Assembly: GCF_030499535.1 (NCBI RefSeq)
Contig: NZ_JASTLB010000001.1
Coordinates: 4,712,001 to 4,776,000, forward strand
Direction of reading: 5' to 3'
From: Streptomyces sp. TG1A-8
GTDB taxonomy: Bacteria > Actinomycetota > Actinomycetes > Streptomycetales > Streptomycetaceae
Length of the DNA: 64,000 nt
The notes below the pieces were generated by a model. That model ran no database searches. It saw only the letters and a program-made list of their open reading frames with translations, and was not told the origin of the DNA. The position numbers were made by a program, and so were the translations under genes. Shown here piece after piece: positions 44,710 to 53,813 of the stretch (positions are counted from its first letter, which is position 1; each line of letters opens with the position of its first letter).

Positions 44710-46770
44710 ATGAGTCGTCGCTCTGCTGGTTTCGTCAACACGTGGGCCGAGGCGCAGCGCCAGCACCAGCGCCGGATCGAGGCCGAGCAGAGGCGGCGGC
44801 GCGAGGAGGCCCGGCTGGCCGAGGCCCGGCAGCGGCGTGCCGTCCAGGGGCACCGGGAGTACCGGCAGGCGGAGGCCCGGCGGCGGACGGCGGAGCTGGA
44901 CGCGCGGGTCGCGGCCCTGCAGGGGCTCCTGGCCGAGGGGTGCCGGGCGCCGGCGTTCAGGGCGGCGTCCCTGATGCGGGTGGAGGACGTCGTGCCGTTC
45001 GATCCCGGTCAGCTCGCCCGGCCCGTGCGCATGCCGGACCCGCGCCAGTACCAGGCGCAGGGCGGCTGGACGGCCGGCCGGCGTGCGCAGGCGGAGGCCG
45101 AGGCGCGGGCCCGCTTCGAGCACGACTGGTACCAGGCCCAGGCCGCCGAGGCGCAGCGCCGGCAGCACCTGGCCGCCGCGCAGCGGGACCACGACCAGCG
45201 GGTCGAGGCGCACCGGGCCGAGGTGCGGCGGCACAACACCGGCATCGAGGAGGCGGTCGCGGGCGTCCGGCGGGGCGATCCCGCCCTGGTGGCCGACTAC
45301 TTCTCGGCGGTCCTCCACTCGTCGGCCGCCTGGCCCGAGGGTTTCCCCCGGCGGGCGGCGGCGGCCTTCGACCCGGCGGCGCGGCAGCTGGTCCTGGACT
45401 GGGAGCTGCCCGGGTACGAGGTGGTCCCGGAGGCCAAGTCGGTGAGGTACGTGCAGTCCGAGGACCAGGACAAGGAGACGGCGCGGCCCGTGACGCAGCG
45501 CCGCGCGCTGTACCGGGAGGTGCTGGCGCAGAGCGTGCTGCTGGTCCTGCACCAGCTCTTCGCGGCGGACGAGTACGGCGTCCTGGACTCGGTGGAGCTC
45601 AACGGCTTCGTCGAGGCCCCCGACCGCGCGACGGGCCGGCAGTCGCAGATCTTCCTGGCCGCCGTGCTGGCCGGGCGGGCGGCCTTCGCCGGCCTGCACC
45701 TCGAACAGGTGGACGCGATCAGCTGCCTGACGGACGCGCTGCGCGGGCAGCTCGCGGCCCGGCCCGACCAGCTCGCCTCCGTCCGGCCCGGCCGCCGGCC
45801 CCACGACGTGGGCGGCCGGGCCGCCGCCCGGGGCGGCGGTGACGAGGAGCCGGACCTGTACGCCATGGATCCGATCGCCTTCGAGTCCCTCGTCGCCGAC
45901 CTGTTCCGCGCCATGGGGATGCAGGCGGTGACGACGCAGCGCTCGAACGACGGCGGCGTGGACGTCGACGCGCTGGACCCGACGCCCATCCGGGGCGGCA
46001 AGATCGTCGTCCAGGTCAAGCGCTACCGCAACACCGTGCCGCCCACCGCGGTGCGCGACCTGTACGGCACGGTGCAGGACGCCGGCGCCAACAAGGGCGT
46101 CCTGGTGACCACGTCGAAGTTCGGCCCCGGCTCGCACACCTTCGCCCGCGGCAAGCCGCTCGAGCTGATATCCGGGAGCGAACTCGTCGACCTGCTGCAC
46201 CGGCACGGGCTCCGCGGACGCCTGGGGCGGGGCGGGCGCCCGGCCCCCGCGCAGCCGGCGGCGCCCGGTTCGGCGAAACCGGCCGATGACCACAACGTGC
46301 TGGGCATGACGTGGTCCGGGGCCGTGGCGCTGGACGTCTGCGCGCTCGTCTGCCGGGGCGGCCGGGTACTCGGCGAGGACCACTTCGTGTTCTTCAATAA
46401 CCCGCGGACCCCGGACGGTTCGGTGTGCGCGGTGCCGGCCGCGGCGCCGGACAAGGCGGCGGTCCGGGTCTCCTTCGACGGGCTGCCGCGGGACGCCGAC
46501 CGGCTCGTCCTGGTCGCGGCCGTGGACCCGGAGGTGAACCCGGACGCCGATCTCTCCGGCTTCACCGACGCGTGCGTCCGCCTGCTCGACCCGTCGATGA
46601 GCGAACTGGGCCGGCTCGACGTCTCCGACGGCCGCCGCGGTGAGACGGCGCTCGTGCTCGGCTCCTTCCGCCGCAGGGCCAGCGGCGACTGGGAGTTCGT
46701 GCTGGGCGGGAAGGGGTACACGGGAGGTCTGGAGGAACTGGTCCGGGACTACGGCATCGAGGTCGAATGA
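44710..46770 (+). CDS. Coiled-coil, Mrr-like endonuclease and TerD-domain fusion protein
   Basis: 686 residues in three parts. Residues 1-180 are Arg/Glu/Ala/Gln-rich and helical, probably coiled coil. Residues about 383-500 form a PD-(D/E)xK nuclease of the Mrr restriction family: MDPIAFESLVADLFRAMG, D418 in NDGGVDVD, Q435-V-K437 in KIVVQVKRY, then GVLVTTSKFGPG. Residues 529-686 are a TerD-like domain (VALDVCALVCRGGRVL, DHFVFFNNPRTPDGS, ETALVLGSFRRR, GYTGGLEELVRDYGIE). TerD domains bind calcium in stress responses; Mrr nucleases cut modified or foreign DNA. ATG 44710 starts the gene. It separates two genes that are usually neighbours, suggesting insertion. A stress- or phage-related DNA nuclease is inferred. 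Confidence 0.88.
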   Translation: MSRRSAGFVNTWAEAQRQHQRRIEAEQRRRREEARLAEARQRRAVQGHREYRQAEARRRTAELDARVAALQGLLAEGCRAPAFRAASLMRVEDVVPFDPGQLARPVRMPDPRQYQAQGGWTAGRRAQAEAEARARFEHDWYQAQAAEAQRRQHLAAAQRDHDQRVEAHRAEVRRHNTGIEEAVAGVRRGDPALVADYFSAVLHSSAAWPEGFPRRAAAAFDPAARQLVLDWELPGYEVVPEAKSVRYVQSEDQDKETARPVTQRRALYREVLAQSVLLVLHQLFAADEYGVLDSVELNGFVEAPDRATGRQSQIFLAAVLAGRAAFAGLHLEQVDAISCLTDALRGQLAARPDQLASVRPGRRPHDVGGRAAARGGGDEEPDLYAMDPIAFESLVADLFRAMGMQAVTTQRSNDGGVDVDALDPTPIRGGKIVVQVKRYRNTVPPTAVRDLYGTVQDAGANKGVLVTTSKFGPGSHTFARGKPLELISGSELVDLLHRHGLRGRLGRGGRPAPAQPAAPGSAKPADDHNVLGMTWSGAVALDVCALVCRGGRVLGEDHFVFFNNPRTPDGSVCAVPAAAPDKAAVRVSFDGLPRDADRLVLVAAVDPEVNPDADLSGFTDACVRLLDPSMSELGRLDVSDGRRGETALVLGSFRRRASGDWEFVLGGKGYTGGLEELVRDYGIEVE

Positions 46771-46807
46771 CCCGCCGTCCGCCACGGCGGCGGTGGCCGG
46801 TACCCCG

Positions 46808-46849
46808 CCCGCGCCGGTGCCCTGCCGTCAGGCCGGGCACCGGCGCGGG
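46808..46849 (+). terminator. Perfect 15-bp hairpin terminator after the Mrr-TerD gene
   Basis: CCCGCGCCGGTGCCC and GGGCACCGGCGCGGG pair exactly around a 12-base loop, 38 bp after the stop codon. Confidence 0.8.
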
Positions 46850-47007
46850 TCGGGCTCCGGGGCCGACCGGGCGCCGCCGAACCGGCGGGCCACCGCGCGC
46901 GGGGTGGCACGGGCCGTCCGGCGGACCGCGGCGGCCGTCGGGAACCGGCGCGCCGTGGGACACGTACTCTTGATGACAGGACGACCGTTCTCACGAAGGA
47001 CAGAACA

Positions 47008-47826
47008 CTGGGCAAGCGACAGCCCGAAGGCCCGCCGCCCGCACCCGCGGTGCAGCGCATCAGACTGCGCTACACCAAACGCGGCCGCCTCCGGTTCACC
47101 AGCCACCGTGACTTCCAGCGCGCCTTCGAGCGTGCGCTGCGCCGCGCCGAGGTGCCCATGGCGTACTCGGCGGGGTTCACGCCGCATCCGAAGGTGTCGT
47201 ACGCCAATGCCGCACCCACCGGCACGGGCAGTGAGGCGGAGTACCTGGAGATCGCGCTCACCGCGCCGCGCGACCCCGAGACCCTGCGCGTCCTCCTCGA
47301 CGAGTCGCTGCCCGCCGGGCTGGACGTCGTCGAGGCGGTCGAGGCACGGACCCCGGGCCTCGCCGACCGGCTCACGGCCTCCGTCTGGGAGCTGCGGCTG
47401 GACGGCGTCGACCCCGTCGACGCCGAGCGCGCGGTGCGGGCCTTCCGCGAGGCCGGCACCGTCGAGGTGCAGCGACTGACCAAGAACGGCGTCCGCACCT
47501 TCGACGCCCGCCCCGCGGTCGCCCACCTGGAAACGCACGGTTCGCGGGCTGATAGGCCGACGGACCAGCCCTGTGCGATACTGCGGCTGGTTGTTCGGCA
47601 CGTGACGCCTGCCGTACGACCCGACGACGTCCTGTCCGGTCTCCGCGCCGTGGCCGACCTGGCGCCGCCGGTCCCCGCAGCGGTGACCAGGCTGGCGCAG
47701 GGGCTGTTCGATGAAGAGACCGGCACGGTGACCGACCCGCTCGCGCCCGACCGCGAGGCAGCCGAGGCCCTGACGGCCTCACCGGTTGCCGCCGCGACGG
47801 CGCCGGTGCCGGAAGGTTCCGCGTAG
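47008..47826 (+). CDS. TIGR03936/DUF2344 radical-SAM-associated protein
   Basis: 272 residues if begun at CTG 47008, 258 if begun at GTG 47050. The conserved core is IRLRYTKRGRLRFTSHRDF, FERALRRAEVPMAYSAGF and HPKVSYANA. The family is either fused or adjacent to TIGR03960 radical SAM proteins and lies next to RNase E/G; its role is unknown, perhaps RNA modification. CTG is favoured because AAGGA lies seven bases upstream and GKRQPEGPPPAPAV before the GTG looks like conserved protein (from memory). The GTG lacks a ribosome site. No ATG, GTG or TTG exists in frame between 46954 and 47008. Confidence 0.85.
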   Translation: MGKRQPEGPPPAPAVQRIRLRYTKRGRLRFTSHRDFQRAFERALRRAEVPMAYSAGFTPHPKVSYANAAPTGTGSEAEYLEIALTAPRDPETLRVLLDESLPAGLDVVEAVEARTPGLADRLTASVWELRLDGVDPVDAERAVRAFREAGTVEVQRLTKNGVRTFDARPAVAHLETHGSRADRPTDQPCAILRLVVRHVTPAVRPDDVLSGLRAVADLAPPVPAAVTRLAQGLFDEETGTVTDPLAPDREAAEALTASPVAAATAPVPEGSA

Positions 47827-48089
47827 GGACGGACGCCGTAGCGCCGCCCTCGGACTCGGGAGCCACCTGGGTCGGGCAGCGCACCGACCAGAAGACTTTC
47901 GCCAGGCCGTGCACAACAAGGCGTACGGAACCGGCGAGACAGGACACGGAGAGCTCCCGTGCGGCGCCCGCGCCCCGGACGGCGGCCATCGCGCATCGCG
48001 CGGGCCGCGGACGTCACCGGCGGACGGTCCACCGCGACCGACGCCGGACCAGGCGCGGCGCCCGGGAGCCTGACGGGAGAAACGCCCGC

Positions 48090-51000
48090 ATGCTCGAACC
48101 GACCGACCCCAACGAGGGTTCCGAACTGAACACTCCGAGCGACACCCTGCCGCCGCGCAGGCGTCGCCGTGCCGCTTCCCGCCCGGCGGGTCCGCCCGCC
48201 GCGGCCGAGGCCACCGCCGAGGTCACCCTGCCGGCCATACCGGCCGCGGAGACCGGGGAGATCGCCGAGGCGGCGGACGGGGCCCAGGCGTCCCCGGCCG
48301 GGACTCCTTCCGCCGACCGGGCCGGGACCGAGGTCGTCGAGGAAGCCGCGCCCCGCGCCCGCCGCCGGGCCACGCGCCGTGCGACCGCGCCGACCGGGGC
48401 GCCCGCTCCGGCCGAGTCCGCCGAGACGGTCGTGGCCGTCGCCGGTCCGGCTCCGGTTGCCGAGGTCGTCGAGGACACCCAGGTGACCGAGGTCGTCGAG
48501 GAGCCCGCGCCCCGCGCCCGCCGCCGGGCCACGCGCCGTGCGACCGCGCCGACCGGGGCGCCCGCTCCGGCCGAGTCCGCCGAGACGGTCGTGGCCGTCG
48601 CCGGTCCGGCTCCGGTTGCCGAGGTCGTCGAGGACACCCAGGTGACCGAGGTCGTCGAGGAAGCCGCGCCCCGCGCCCGCCGCCGGGCCACGCGCCGTGC
48701 GACCGCGCCGACCGGGGCGCCCGCTCCGGCCGAAGCGGCCGAAGCGACTGCCGGTACGGATCCGACTGCCGGGGCGACCGGGGCCGCCGGGGCCGGTGAA
48801 GGGAGCGCGGCCGTGGAGGAGACCGCGCCGCCCCGCGCCCGCCGCCGGACCACGCGCCGCGCGACCGCCTCCGCCGAGGCGCCCGCGTCCGGCACGGAGG
48901 CCGCCGGGACGCCGGAGGCCGCACGGGCCGAGGCGGAAGGGGTCGAGACCGCGCCCGCCGACACCGCGCCCGCCGAGCGCCCGCGCCGTCGCGCCCCCCG
49001 GCGCGCCGCCGCCCCCGCCGGTGCGCCGCAGGCCGCCGCGGAAGCCGCGCCCGCCGAGGCGGTCGTCCCGGCCGCCGCGGAAGCCGCGCCCACCGCCTCC
49101 GAGACCCTGGCCTCCGAGACCCCGGCCGCCGTGGAACCGGCCGCCGTGGAGACGCCCGCCGCCGAGGCGGAGGCCGCGCCGGCCGGGCGTACGCGCCGCC
49201 GGGCGACCCGCCGCGTGTCCGCGCCCGCCGGTGCCCCGGCGTCCGCGCAGGCCGTGCAGTCCGGTGAGACGGGCCGGGCCGCCGAGGACGCCGCGCCCGC
49301 CGCCGAGGACCCGGCTCCCGCCTCCGCCGACGCCCCGGTCGCCGAGGACGCTGACGAGGGCGCGCCCCGGCGTACCCGCCGCCGTGCCACGCGCCGTGTC
49401 TCCGCGCCCGCCGAGGGTTCCGGGGCCGCCGCCGAGGACGCCCGGTCCGCCGGGACCACCCAGCCCGCGGAGGAGACCGGGGCCGCGGCCCGGACCACCG
49501 CCGCCGAGGCGCCGCAGGCCCCCGCCGAGGACGCGGCTCCGCGCCGGCGCCGCCGGGTCGCGCGGCAGGCTGCGACCGGGTTCGCCGAGCCCGCGCAGCC
49601 CGTCGGGTCCAGGACGGCCGGGGCCGCCGAGAACGCCGAGGACGCCGAGGGCAGGGCGCCGCGCCGACCGGCCCGCCCCGCCGTGGCCGTGTTCCAGCCG
49701 CCGGTGTTCACCGAGCCGCGGTTCCAGACCCCGGAGCGGGCCGCCGCCGCGGCCGCTGCCGAGGCCGCCGGGGCGGCGGCCGACGAAACGGACGGGATCG
49801 CCGGGACCGACGAGGCCGAGGAGTACGCGGAGGAGCGTGCCGAGGCCGGTTCGCGCCGCCGCCGTCGCCGCCGGGCCGCGCTCGCCGAGCCGGAACCACA
49901 GCCGCGGGCCGCCGACTCCGCCGAGGACGAGGACGAGGACGAGGGGCCGGAGGAGCCCGAGGCGTCCGAGGAGGACGCCGACGAGGCGGAGGGCGCCGAC
50001 GCCTACGAGGAGTCCGGTTCGCGCCGCCGTCGCCGCCGGGGCGGCCGCCGCCGTCGCCGCGGCGAGGCCGCCGAGGGCGAGGGCGCGGACGACGAGTCGG
50101 ACGACCCGGCCGCCGAACACGGCGCGCAGGACGCCGAGGACGCCGCCGAGCAGGACGCCGAGGACCCCGAGGAGGCCGAGGACGCCCGCTTCGAGGACTC
50201 CGGCGGCTCCAGCTCCAGCCGCCGCCGGCGCCGTCGTCGCCGCCGCGCCGGTGACACCGCCGCCGGCGCCGAGTCGTCCGCCGACGACCCCGAGCGCACG
50301 GTCGTCAAGGTCCGCGAGCCCCGCAAGGCCGGTGAGCCGTCCGACGAGGTGCAGTCCATCAAGGGCTCGACCCGTCTGGAGGCGAAGAAGCAGCGCCGCC
50401 GGGAAGGCCGTGAGCAGGGCCGCCGGCGCGTTCCGATCATCACCGAGGCCGAGTTCCTGGCCCGCCGCGAGGCCGTGGAGCGGGTGATGGTGGTCCGCCA
50501 GCACGGCGAGCGCACGCAGATCGGCGTGCTGGAGGACGGCGTGCTCGTCGAGCACTACGTCAACAAGGAGCAGTCGACCTCGTACGTCGGCAACGTCTAC
50601 CTCGGCAAGGTGCAGAACGTGCTGCCGTCGATGGAGGCCGCCTTCATCGACATCGGCAAGGGCCGCAACGCCGTGCTGTACGCCGGCGAGGTCAACTTCG
50701 AGGCGCTGGGCATGGCCAACGGGCCGCGCCGCATCGAGTCCGCCCTGAAGTCCGGGCAGTCCGTGCTCGTGCAGGTCACCAAGGACCCGATCGGACACAA
50801 GGGCGCCCGGCTGACCAGCCAGGTCTCCCTCCCGGGCCGTTACCTGGTGTACGTCCCCGAGGGCTCGATGACCGGCATCAGCCGCAAGCTGCCCGACACC
50901 GAGCGGGCGCGGCTGAAGACCATCCTCAAGAAGATCGTCCCCGAGGACGCGGGCGTCATCGTGCGCACCGCCGCCGAGGGTGCGAGCGAGGAGGAGCTGC

Positions 51001-52862
51001 GCCGGGACGTCGAGCGGCTGCAGGGGCAGTGGGAGGAGATCCAGAAGAAGGCGAAGAGCGGCAACGCCCCGACGCTGCTGTACGGCGAGCCGGACATGAC
51101 CGTCCGGGTCGTGCGCGACATCTTCAACGAGGACTTCTCCAAGGTCGTCGTCAGCGGTGACGAGGCCTGGGAGACGATCCACGGGTACGTCTCCCACGTG
51201 GCCCCGGACCTCGCGGTCCGGCTGCAGAGGTGGACCAGTGAGGTCGACGTCTTCGCCACCCACCGGATCGACGAGCAGCTCGCCAAGGCGCTGGACCGCA
51301 AGGTCTGGCTGCCCAGCGGCGGTTCGCTGGTGATCGACCGGACCGAGGCGATGGTCGTCATCGACGTCAACACCGGCAAGTTCACCGGCCAGGGCGGCAA
51401 CCTCGAGGAGACCGTCACCCGGAACAACCTGGAGGCGGCCGAGGAGATCGTGCGCCAGCTGCGGCTGCGCGACCTCGGCGGCATCATCGTCATCGACTTC
51501 ATCGACATGGTGCTGGAGTCCAACCGCGACCTGGTGCTGCGCCGGCTGCTGGAGTGCCTGGGCCGCGACCGCACGAAGCACCAGGTGGCCGAGGTGACCT
51601 CGCTGGGCCTGGTGCAGATGACCCGCAAGCGGGTCGGGCAGGGGCTGCTGGAGTCCTTCTCCGAGACCTGCGTCCACTGCAACGGCCGCGGCGTCATCGT
51701 CCACATGGAGCAGCCGGCCTCCGTCGGCGGCGGCGGAGGCGGTGGCGGCAAGCGCAAGAAGCGCGGCCGTGGCGGTGACGGGTCCGAGCACGTGCACGAG
51801 ACCGCCGCGGTGGCCGTCGAGAGCGGCGAGGACGTCGAGCCGGAGGTGGAGACCGCGGTCGAGGTCGCGGCCGACCTCGCCGAGCCCGTCGCGCTGCCCG
51901 CGCCCGACTTCGCGCCGGACGAGGAGCTGTACAGCAGCGTCGCCGAGGCGGAGGCGGCGGCCACCCGCGGCCGTACCCGCCGCCGCGCGGGCCGCCGGGC
52001 TTCCGCACCGGCCGGCGCGCCGAGGACGGAGACCGCGAAGCAGGAGGACCGCAGGACCGAGGACCGCAGGACCGGGTCCGCGCGGGCCGGGGAGCCGGAG
52101 GCCGGCCGGGCCGCCGAGGCGCCGACCGCGCAGGACGTCACGGCCGCCGAGGAGACCGCGCGTCCCGTGCTGCCGGAGACGGCCGCCGAGGCGCAGGCCG
52201 GACCCGTCGCCGCCGAGGACCCGGTGGTCGCGGCCGACCCGGAGGCCGCCGGGGCCGGGGCTCCCGCCGAGGAGGCGGCGCCCAAGGGCCGTACCCGCCG
52301 TCGGGCCACCCGGAAGGTGTCGGCACCGGCCGGTTCCCCCGCAGGTGCCGAGGCGGCCGTGGTGACGGTCGCCGAGACCGCGCCCGAGGCCCCGGCCGAG
52401 CGGCCGGAGCCCGCCGCGGTGGCCGCCCCGGCCGAGGAGGCGCCCGCCGGGAGCGCCGCCCCGGCCCGCCCGCGCCGCCGTGCCGTGCGCAAGGCGACCG
52501 CGCCGACCGCGCCCGTGGAGGCGGCCGTCGTGGTCCTCCCGTCGGTCGCTCAGGACGTCCCCGCCGCGCAGGCGCCGCGGGCAGCCGGGGAGGCCGCCGG
52601 GGACACCGCCGGGGAGGCCGCGCCGGACGCCCCGGAGGGAGCGGTGGAGGAGGCCGCGCCGGCCAAGAAGACCGCCCGCAAGGCGGCCAAGAAGGCCACG
52701 GCGAAGAAGGCCGCCACCAAGACGGCCGCCAAGAAGACCGCGGCCAAGAAGACCGCCGTCAAGAAGACGACGGCCAAGAAGGCGGCCAAGACCGCCAAGA
52801 CGGCCACCGCCAAGGCGACGGCGAAGAAGACCAGCACGGTCTCCTCCGGCGACGAGGGCTGA
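48090..52862 (+). CDS. rne: Ribonuclease E/G family endoribonuclease with long repetitive arms
   Basis: 1590-residue RNA decay and processing enzyme. The catalytic core is about residues 800-1210: an S1-containing segment (TSYVGNVYLGKVQNVLPSM), metal-binding D1092 in VVIDVNTGKF and D1136 in IIVIDFIDM, and the zinc link C1194-V-H-C1197. The core-to-zinc spacings match E. coli RNase E. The N-terminal 790 residues are Ala/Pro/Glu-rich with about eight RRRATRR-type basic blocks, some in a 159-bp repeat, then acidic and Arg clusters. The C terminus adds three more basic blocks and a Lys/Ala-rich histone-H1-like tail. Streptomyces RNase ES has the same plan (about 1340 residues in S. coelicolor, recalled). 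The 263-bp gap upstream is probably a long leader. Confidence 0.96.
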   Translation: MLEPTDPNEGSELNTPSDTLPPRRRRRAASRPAGPPAAAEATAEVTLPAIPAAETGEIAEAADGAQASPAGTPSADRAGTEVVEEAAPRARRRATRRATAPTGAPAPAESAETVVAVAGPAPVAEVVEDTQVTEVVEEPAPRARRRATRRATAPTGAPAPAESAETVVAVAGPAPVAEVVEDTQVTEVVEEAAPRARRRATRRATAPTGAPAPAEAAEATAGTDPTAGATGAAGAGEGSAAVEETAPPRARRRTTRRATASAEAPASGTEAAGTPEAARAEAEGVETAPADTAPAERPRRRAPRRAAAPAGAPQAAAEAAPAEAVVPAAAEAAPTASETLASETPAAVEPAAVETPAAEAEAAPAGRTRRRATRRVSAPAGAPASAQAVQSGETGRAAEDAAPAAEDPAPASADAPVAEDADEGAPRRTRRRATRRVSAPAEGSGAAAEDARSAGTTQPAEETGAAARTTAAEAPQAPAEDAAPRRRRRVARQAATGFAEPAQPVGSRTAGAAENAEDAEGRAPRRPARPAVAVFQPPVFTEPRFQTPERAAAAAAAEAAGAAADETDGIAGTDEAEEYAEERAEAGSRRRRRRRAALAEPEPQPRAADSAEDEDEDEGPEEPEASEEDADEAEGADAYEESGSRRRRRRGGRRRRRGEAAEGEGADDESDDPAAEHGAQDAEDAAEQDAEDPEEAEDARFEDSGGSSSSRRRRRRRRRAGDTAAGAESSADDPERTVVKVREPRKAGEPSDEVQSIKGSTRLEAKKQRRREGREQGRRRVPIITEAEFLARREAVERVMVVRQHGERTQIGVLEDGVLVEHYVNKEQSTSYVGNVYLGKVQNVLPSMEAAFIDIGKGRNAVLYAGEVNFEALGMANGPRRIESALKSGQSVLVQVTKDPIGHKGARLTSQVSLPGRYLVYVPEGSMTGISRKLPDTERARLKTILKKIVPEDAGVIVRTAAEGASEEELRRDVERLQGQWEEIQKKAKSGNAPTLLYGEPDMTVRVVRDIFNEDFSKVVVSGDEAWETIHGYVSHVAPDLAVRLQRWTSEVDVFATHRIDEQLAKALDRKVWLPSGGSLVIDRTEAMVVIDVNTGKFTGQGGNLEETVTRNNLEAAEEIVRQLRLRDLGGIIVIDFIDMVLESNRDLVLRRLLECLGRDRTKHQVAEVTSLGLVQMTRKRVGQGLLESFSETCVHCNGRGVIVHMEQPASVGGGGGGGGKRKKRGRGGDGSEHVHETAAVAVESGEDVEPEVETAVEVAADLAEPVALPAPDFAPDEELYSSVAEAEAAATRGRTRRRAGRRASAPAGAPRTETAKQEDRRTEDRRTGSARAGEPEAGRAAEAPTAQDVTAAEETARPVLPETAAEAQAGPVAAEDPVVAADPEAAGAGAPAEEAAPKGRTRRRATRKVSAPAGSPAGAEAAVVTVAETAPEAPAERPEPAAVAAPAEEAPAGSAAPARPRRRAVRKATAPTAPVEAAVVVLPSVAQDVPAAQAPRAAGEAAGDTAGEAAPDAPEGAVEEAAPAKKTARKAAKKATAKKAATKTAAKKTAAKKTAVKKTTAKKAAKTAKTATAKATAKKTSTVSSGDEG
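48330..48735 (+). repeat. 159-bp in-frame tandem repeat inside rne
   Basis: Two full copies (48330-48488, 48489-48647) and a partial third (48648 to about 48735) are nearly identical; GAGGTCGTCGAGG opens each. The unit encodes 53 residues with RARRRATRRATAP. Near identity at the DNA level implies recent duplication, and copy number probably varies between strains. Confidence 0.9.
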
Positions 52863-52876
52863 CGGAGCCCGGGCGG

Positions 52877-52909
52877 GGTGGGTCCGGTCCCTGTGACCGG
52901 ACCCACCCG
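52877..52909 (+). terminator. Hairpin terminator after rne
   Basis: GGGTGGGTCCGGTC and GACCGGACCCACCC form a perfect 14-bp stem with a 5-base loop, 15 bp after the rne stop. Confidence 0.8.
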
Positions 52910-53101
52910 GCGGGGACCCGGCCCGGTTTGACCCCCTCGGCCACGGCCCCGTAACCTTGACCGTCGGCGTGTCCGCTGACCCGCCACATCCCCGTAAACC
53001 TCTTCCTCCCGGGCCAGGATCGGCCGGGAGAGGTCGTCCGTGCTGTTCTGGGCGGCTGGCCTGCGGGGGTGCCGTTTCTTCGAGCGAAAGTAGAGATCCG
53101 C

Positions 53102-53422
53102 GTGTACGCCATCGTGCGCAGCGGTGGCCGCCAGCACAAGGTTGCTGTCGGTGACATCGTTGAGGTTGACAAGATTTCCACCGCCAAGGTCGGCGACACG
53201 GTCGAGCTCTCGACCCTGCTCGTCGTCGACGGCGACTCCGTGACCAGCGACCCGTGGGTGCTGGCCGGCATCAAGGTCCAGGCCGAGGTTGTGGACCACC
53301 ACAAGGGCCAGAAGATCGACATTCTGCGCTACAAGAACAAGACCGGCTACCGCCGTCGTCAGGGCCACCGCCAGCAGTACACGGCGATCAAGGTCACGTC
53401 GATCCCCGCGGCCGCGAAGTAA
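53102..53422 (+). CDS. rplU: 50S ribosomal protein L21
   Basis: 106-residue large-subunit protein. [20 protein letters not shown] is the typical N terminus, so GTG 53102 is the start; [20 protein letters not shown] is the characteristic basic loop. It is first of the rplU-rpmA pair, with rpmA 15 bp downstream. The 192 bp between the rne terminator and the start should hold the promoter. No L21 leader motif is recognised. Confidence 0.97.
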   Translation: MYAIVRSGGRQHKVAVGDIVEVDKISTAKVGDTVELSTLLVVDGDSVTSDPWVLAGIKVQAEVVDHHKGQKIDILRYKNKTGYRRRQGHRQQYTAIKVTSIPAAAK

Positions 53423-53436
53423 GGGACTGAGGAGAA

Positions 53437-53691
53437 ATGGCACACAAGAAGGGCGCATCGTCCACCCGGAACGGTCGCGACTCCAACGCCCAGCGACTCG
53501 GCGTGAAGCGCTTCGGCGGTCAGGTCGTGAACGCCGGTGAGATCCTGGTCCGCCAGCGCGGCACCCACTTCCACCCCGGCGCCGGCGTCGGCCGTGGCGG
53601 CGACGACACGCTGTTCGCGCTGCAGGCCGGTGCGGTGGAGTTCGGCACCAGCCGTGGCCGCAAGGTCGTGAACATCGTTCCGGTCGCCTGA
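53437..53691 (+). CDS. rpmA: 50S ribosomal protein L27
   Basis: 84-residue ribosomal protein near the peptidyl-transferase centre. [39 protein letters not shown] and [16 protein letters not shown] are canonical. No N-terminal cleavage extension of the Firmicutes type. ATG 53437 has GAGGAG seven bases upstream. A hairpin between rpmA and obgE may attenuate read-through. Confidence 0.97.
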   Translation: MAHKKGASSTRNGRDSNAQRLGVKRFGGQVVNAGEILVRQRGTHFHPGAGVGRGGDDTLFALQAGAVEFGTSRGRKVVNIVPVA

Positions 53692-53722
53692 ATCGCCTGG
53701 TTCGGCACCGAACGCTTCGCGA

Positions 53723-53760
53723 GGCGGACCTCACTTCCCGTTCGGGAAGGCGGGTCCGCC
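53723..53760 (+). terminator. Hairpin with T-run between rpmA and obgE
   Basis: GGCGGACC pairs with GGTCCGCC and the inner CTTCCCG with CGGGAAG, followed by TTTCG. It can act as terminator or partial attenuator, since obgE starts 54 bp later. Confidence 0.7.
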
Positions 53761-53813
53761 TTTCGCGTGTTGAAGCAGTAGACATTCCCGTTCTTCCCTG
53801 GAGGCACCGAACC

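Noticed and set aside
48330..48735. Mobile element or CRISPR-like repeat
   Set aside because: The 159-bp units are in frame and code for the repetitive arm of RNase E/G.
47070..51797. A 1575-codon minus-strand frame opposite rne and DUF2344
   Set aside because: Gly/Arg/Leu low complexity mirrors the rne repeats in antisense; the plus strand holds the conserved catalytic residues.
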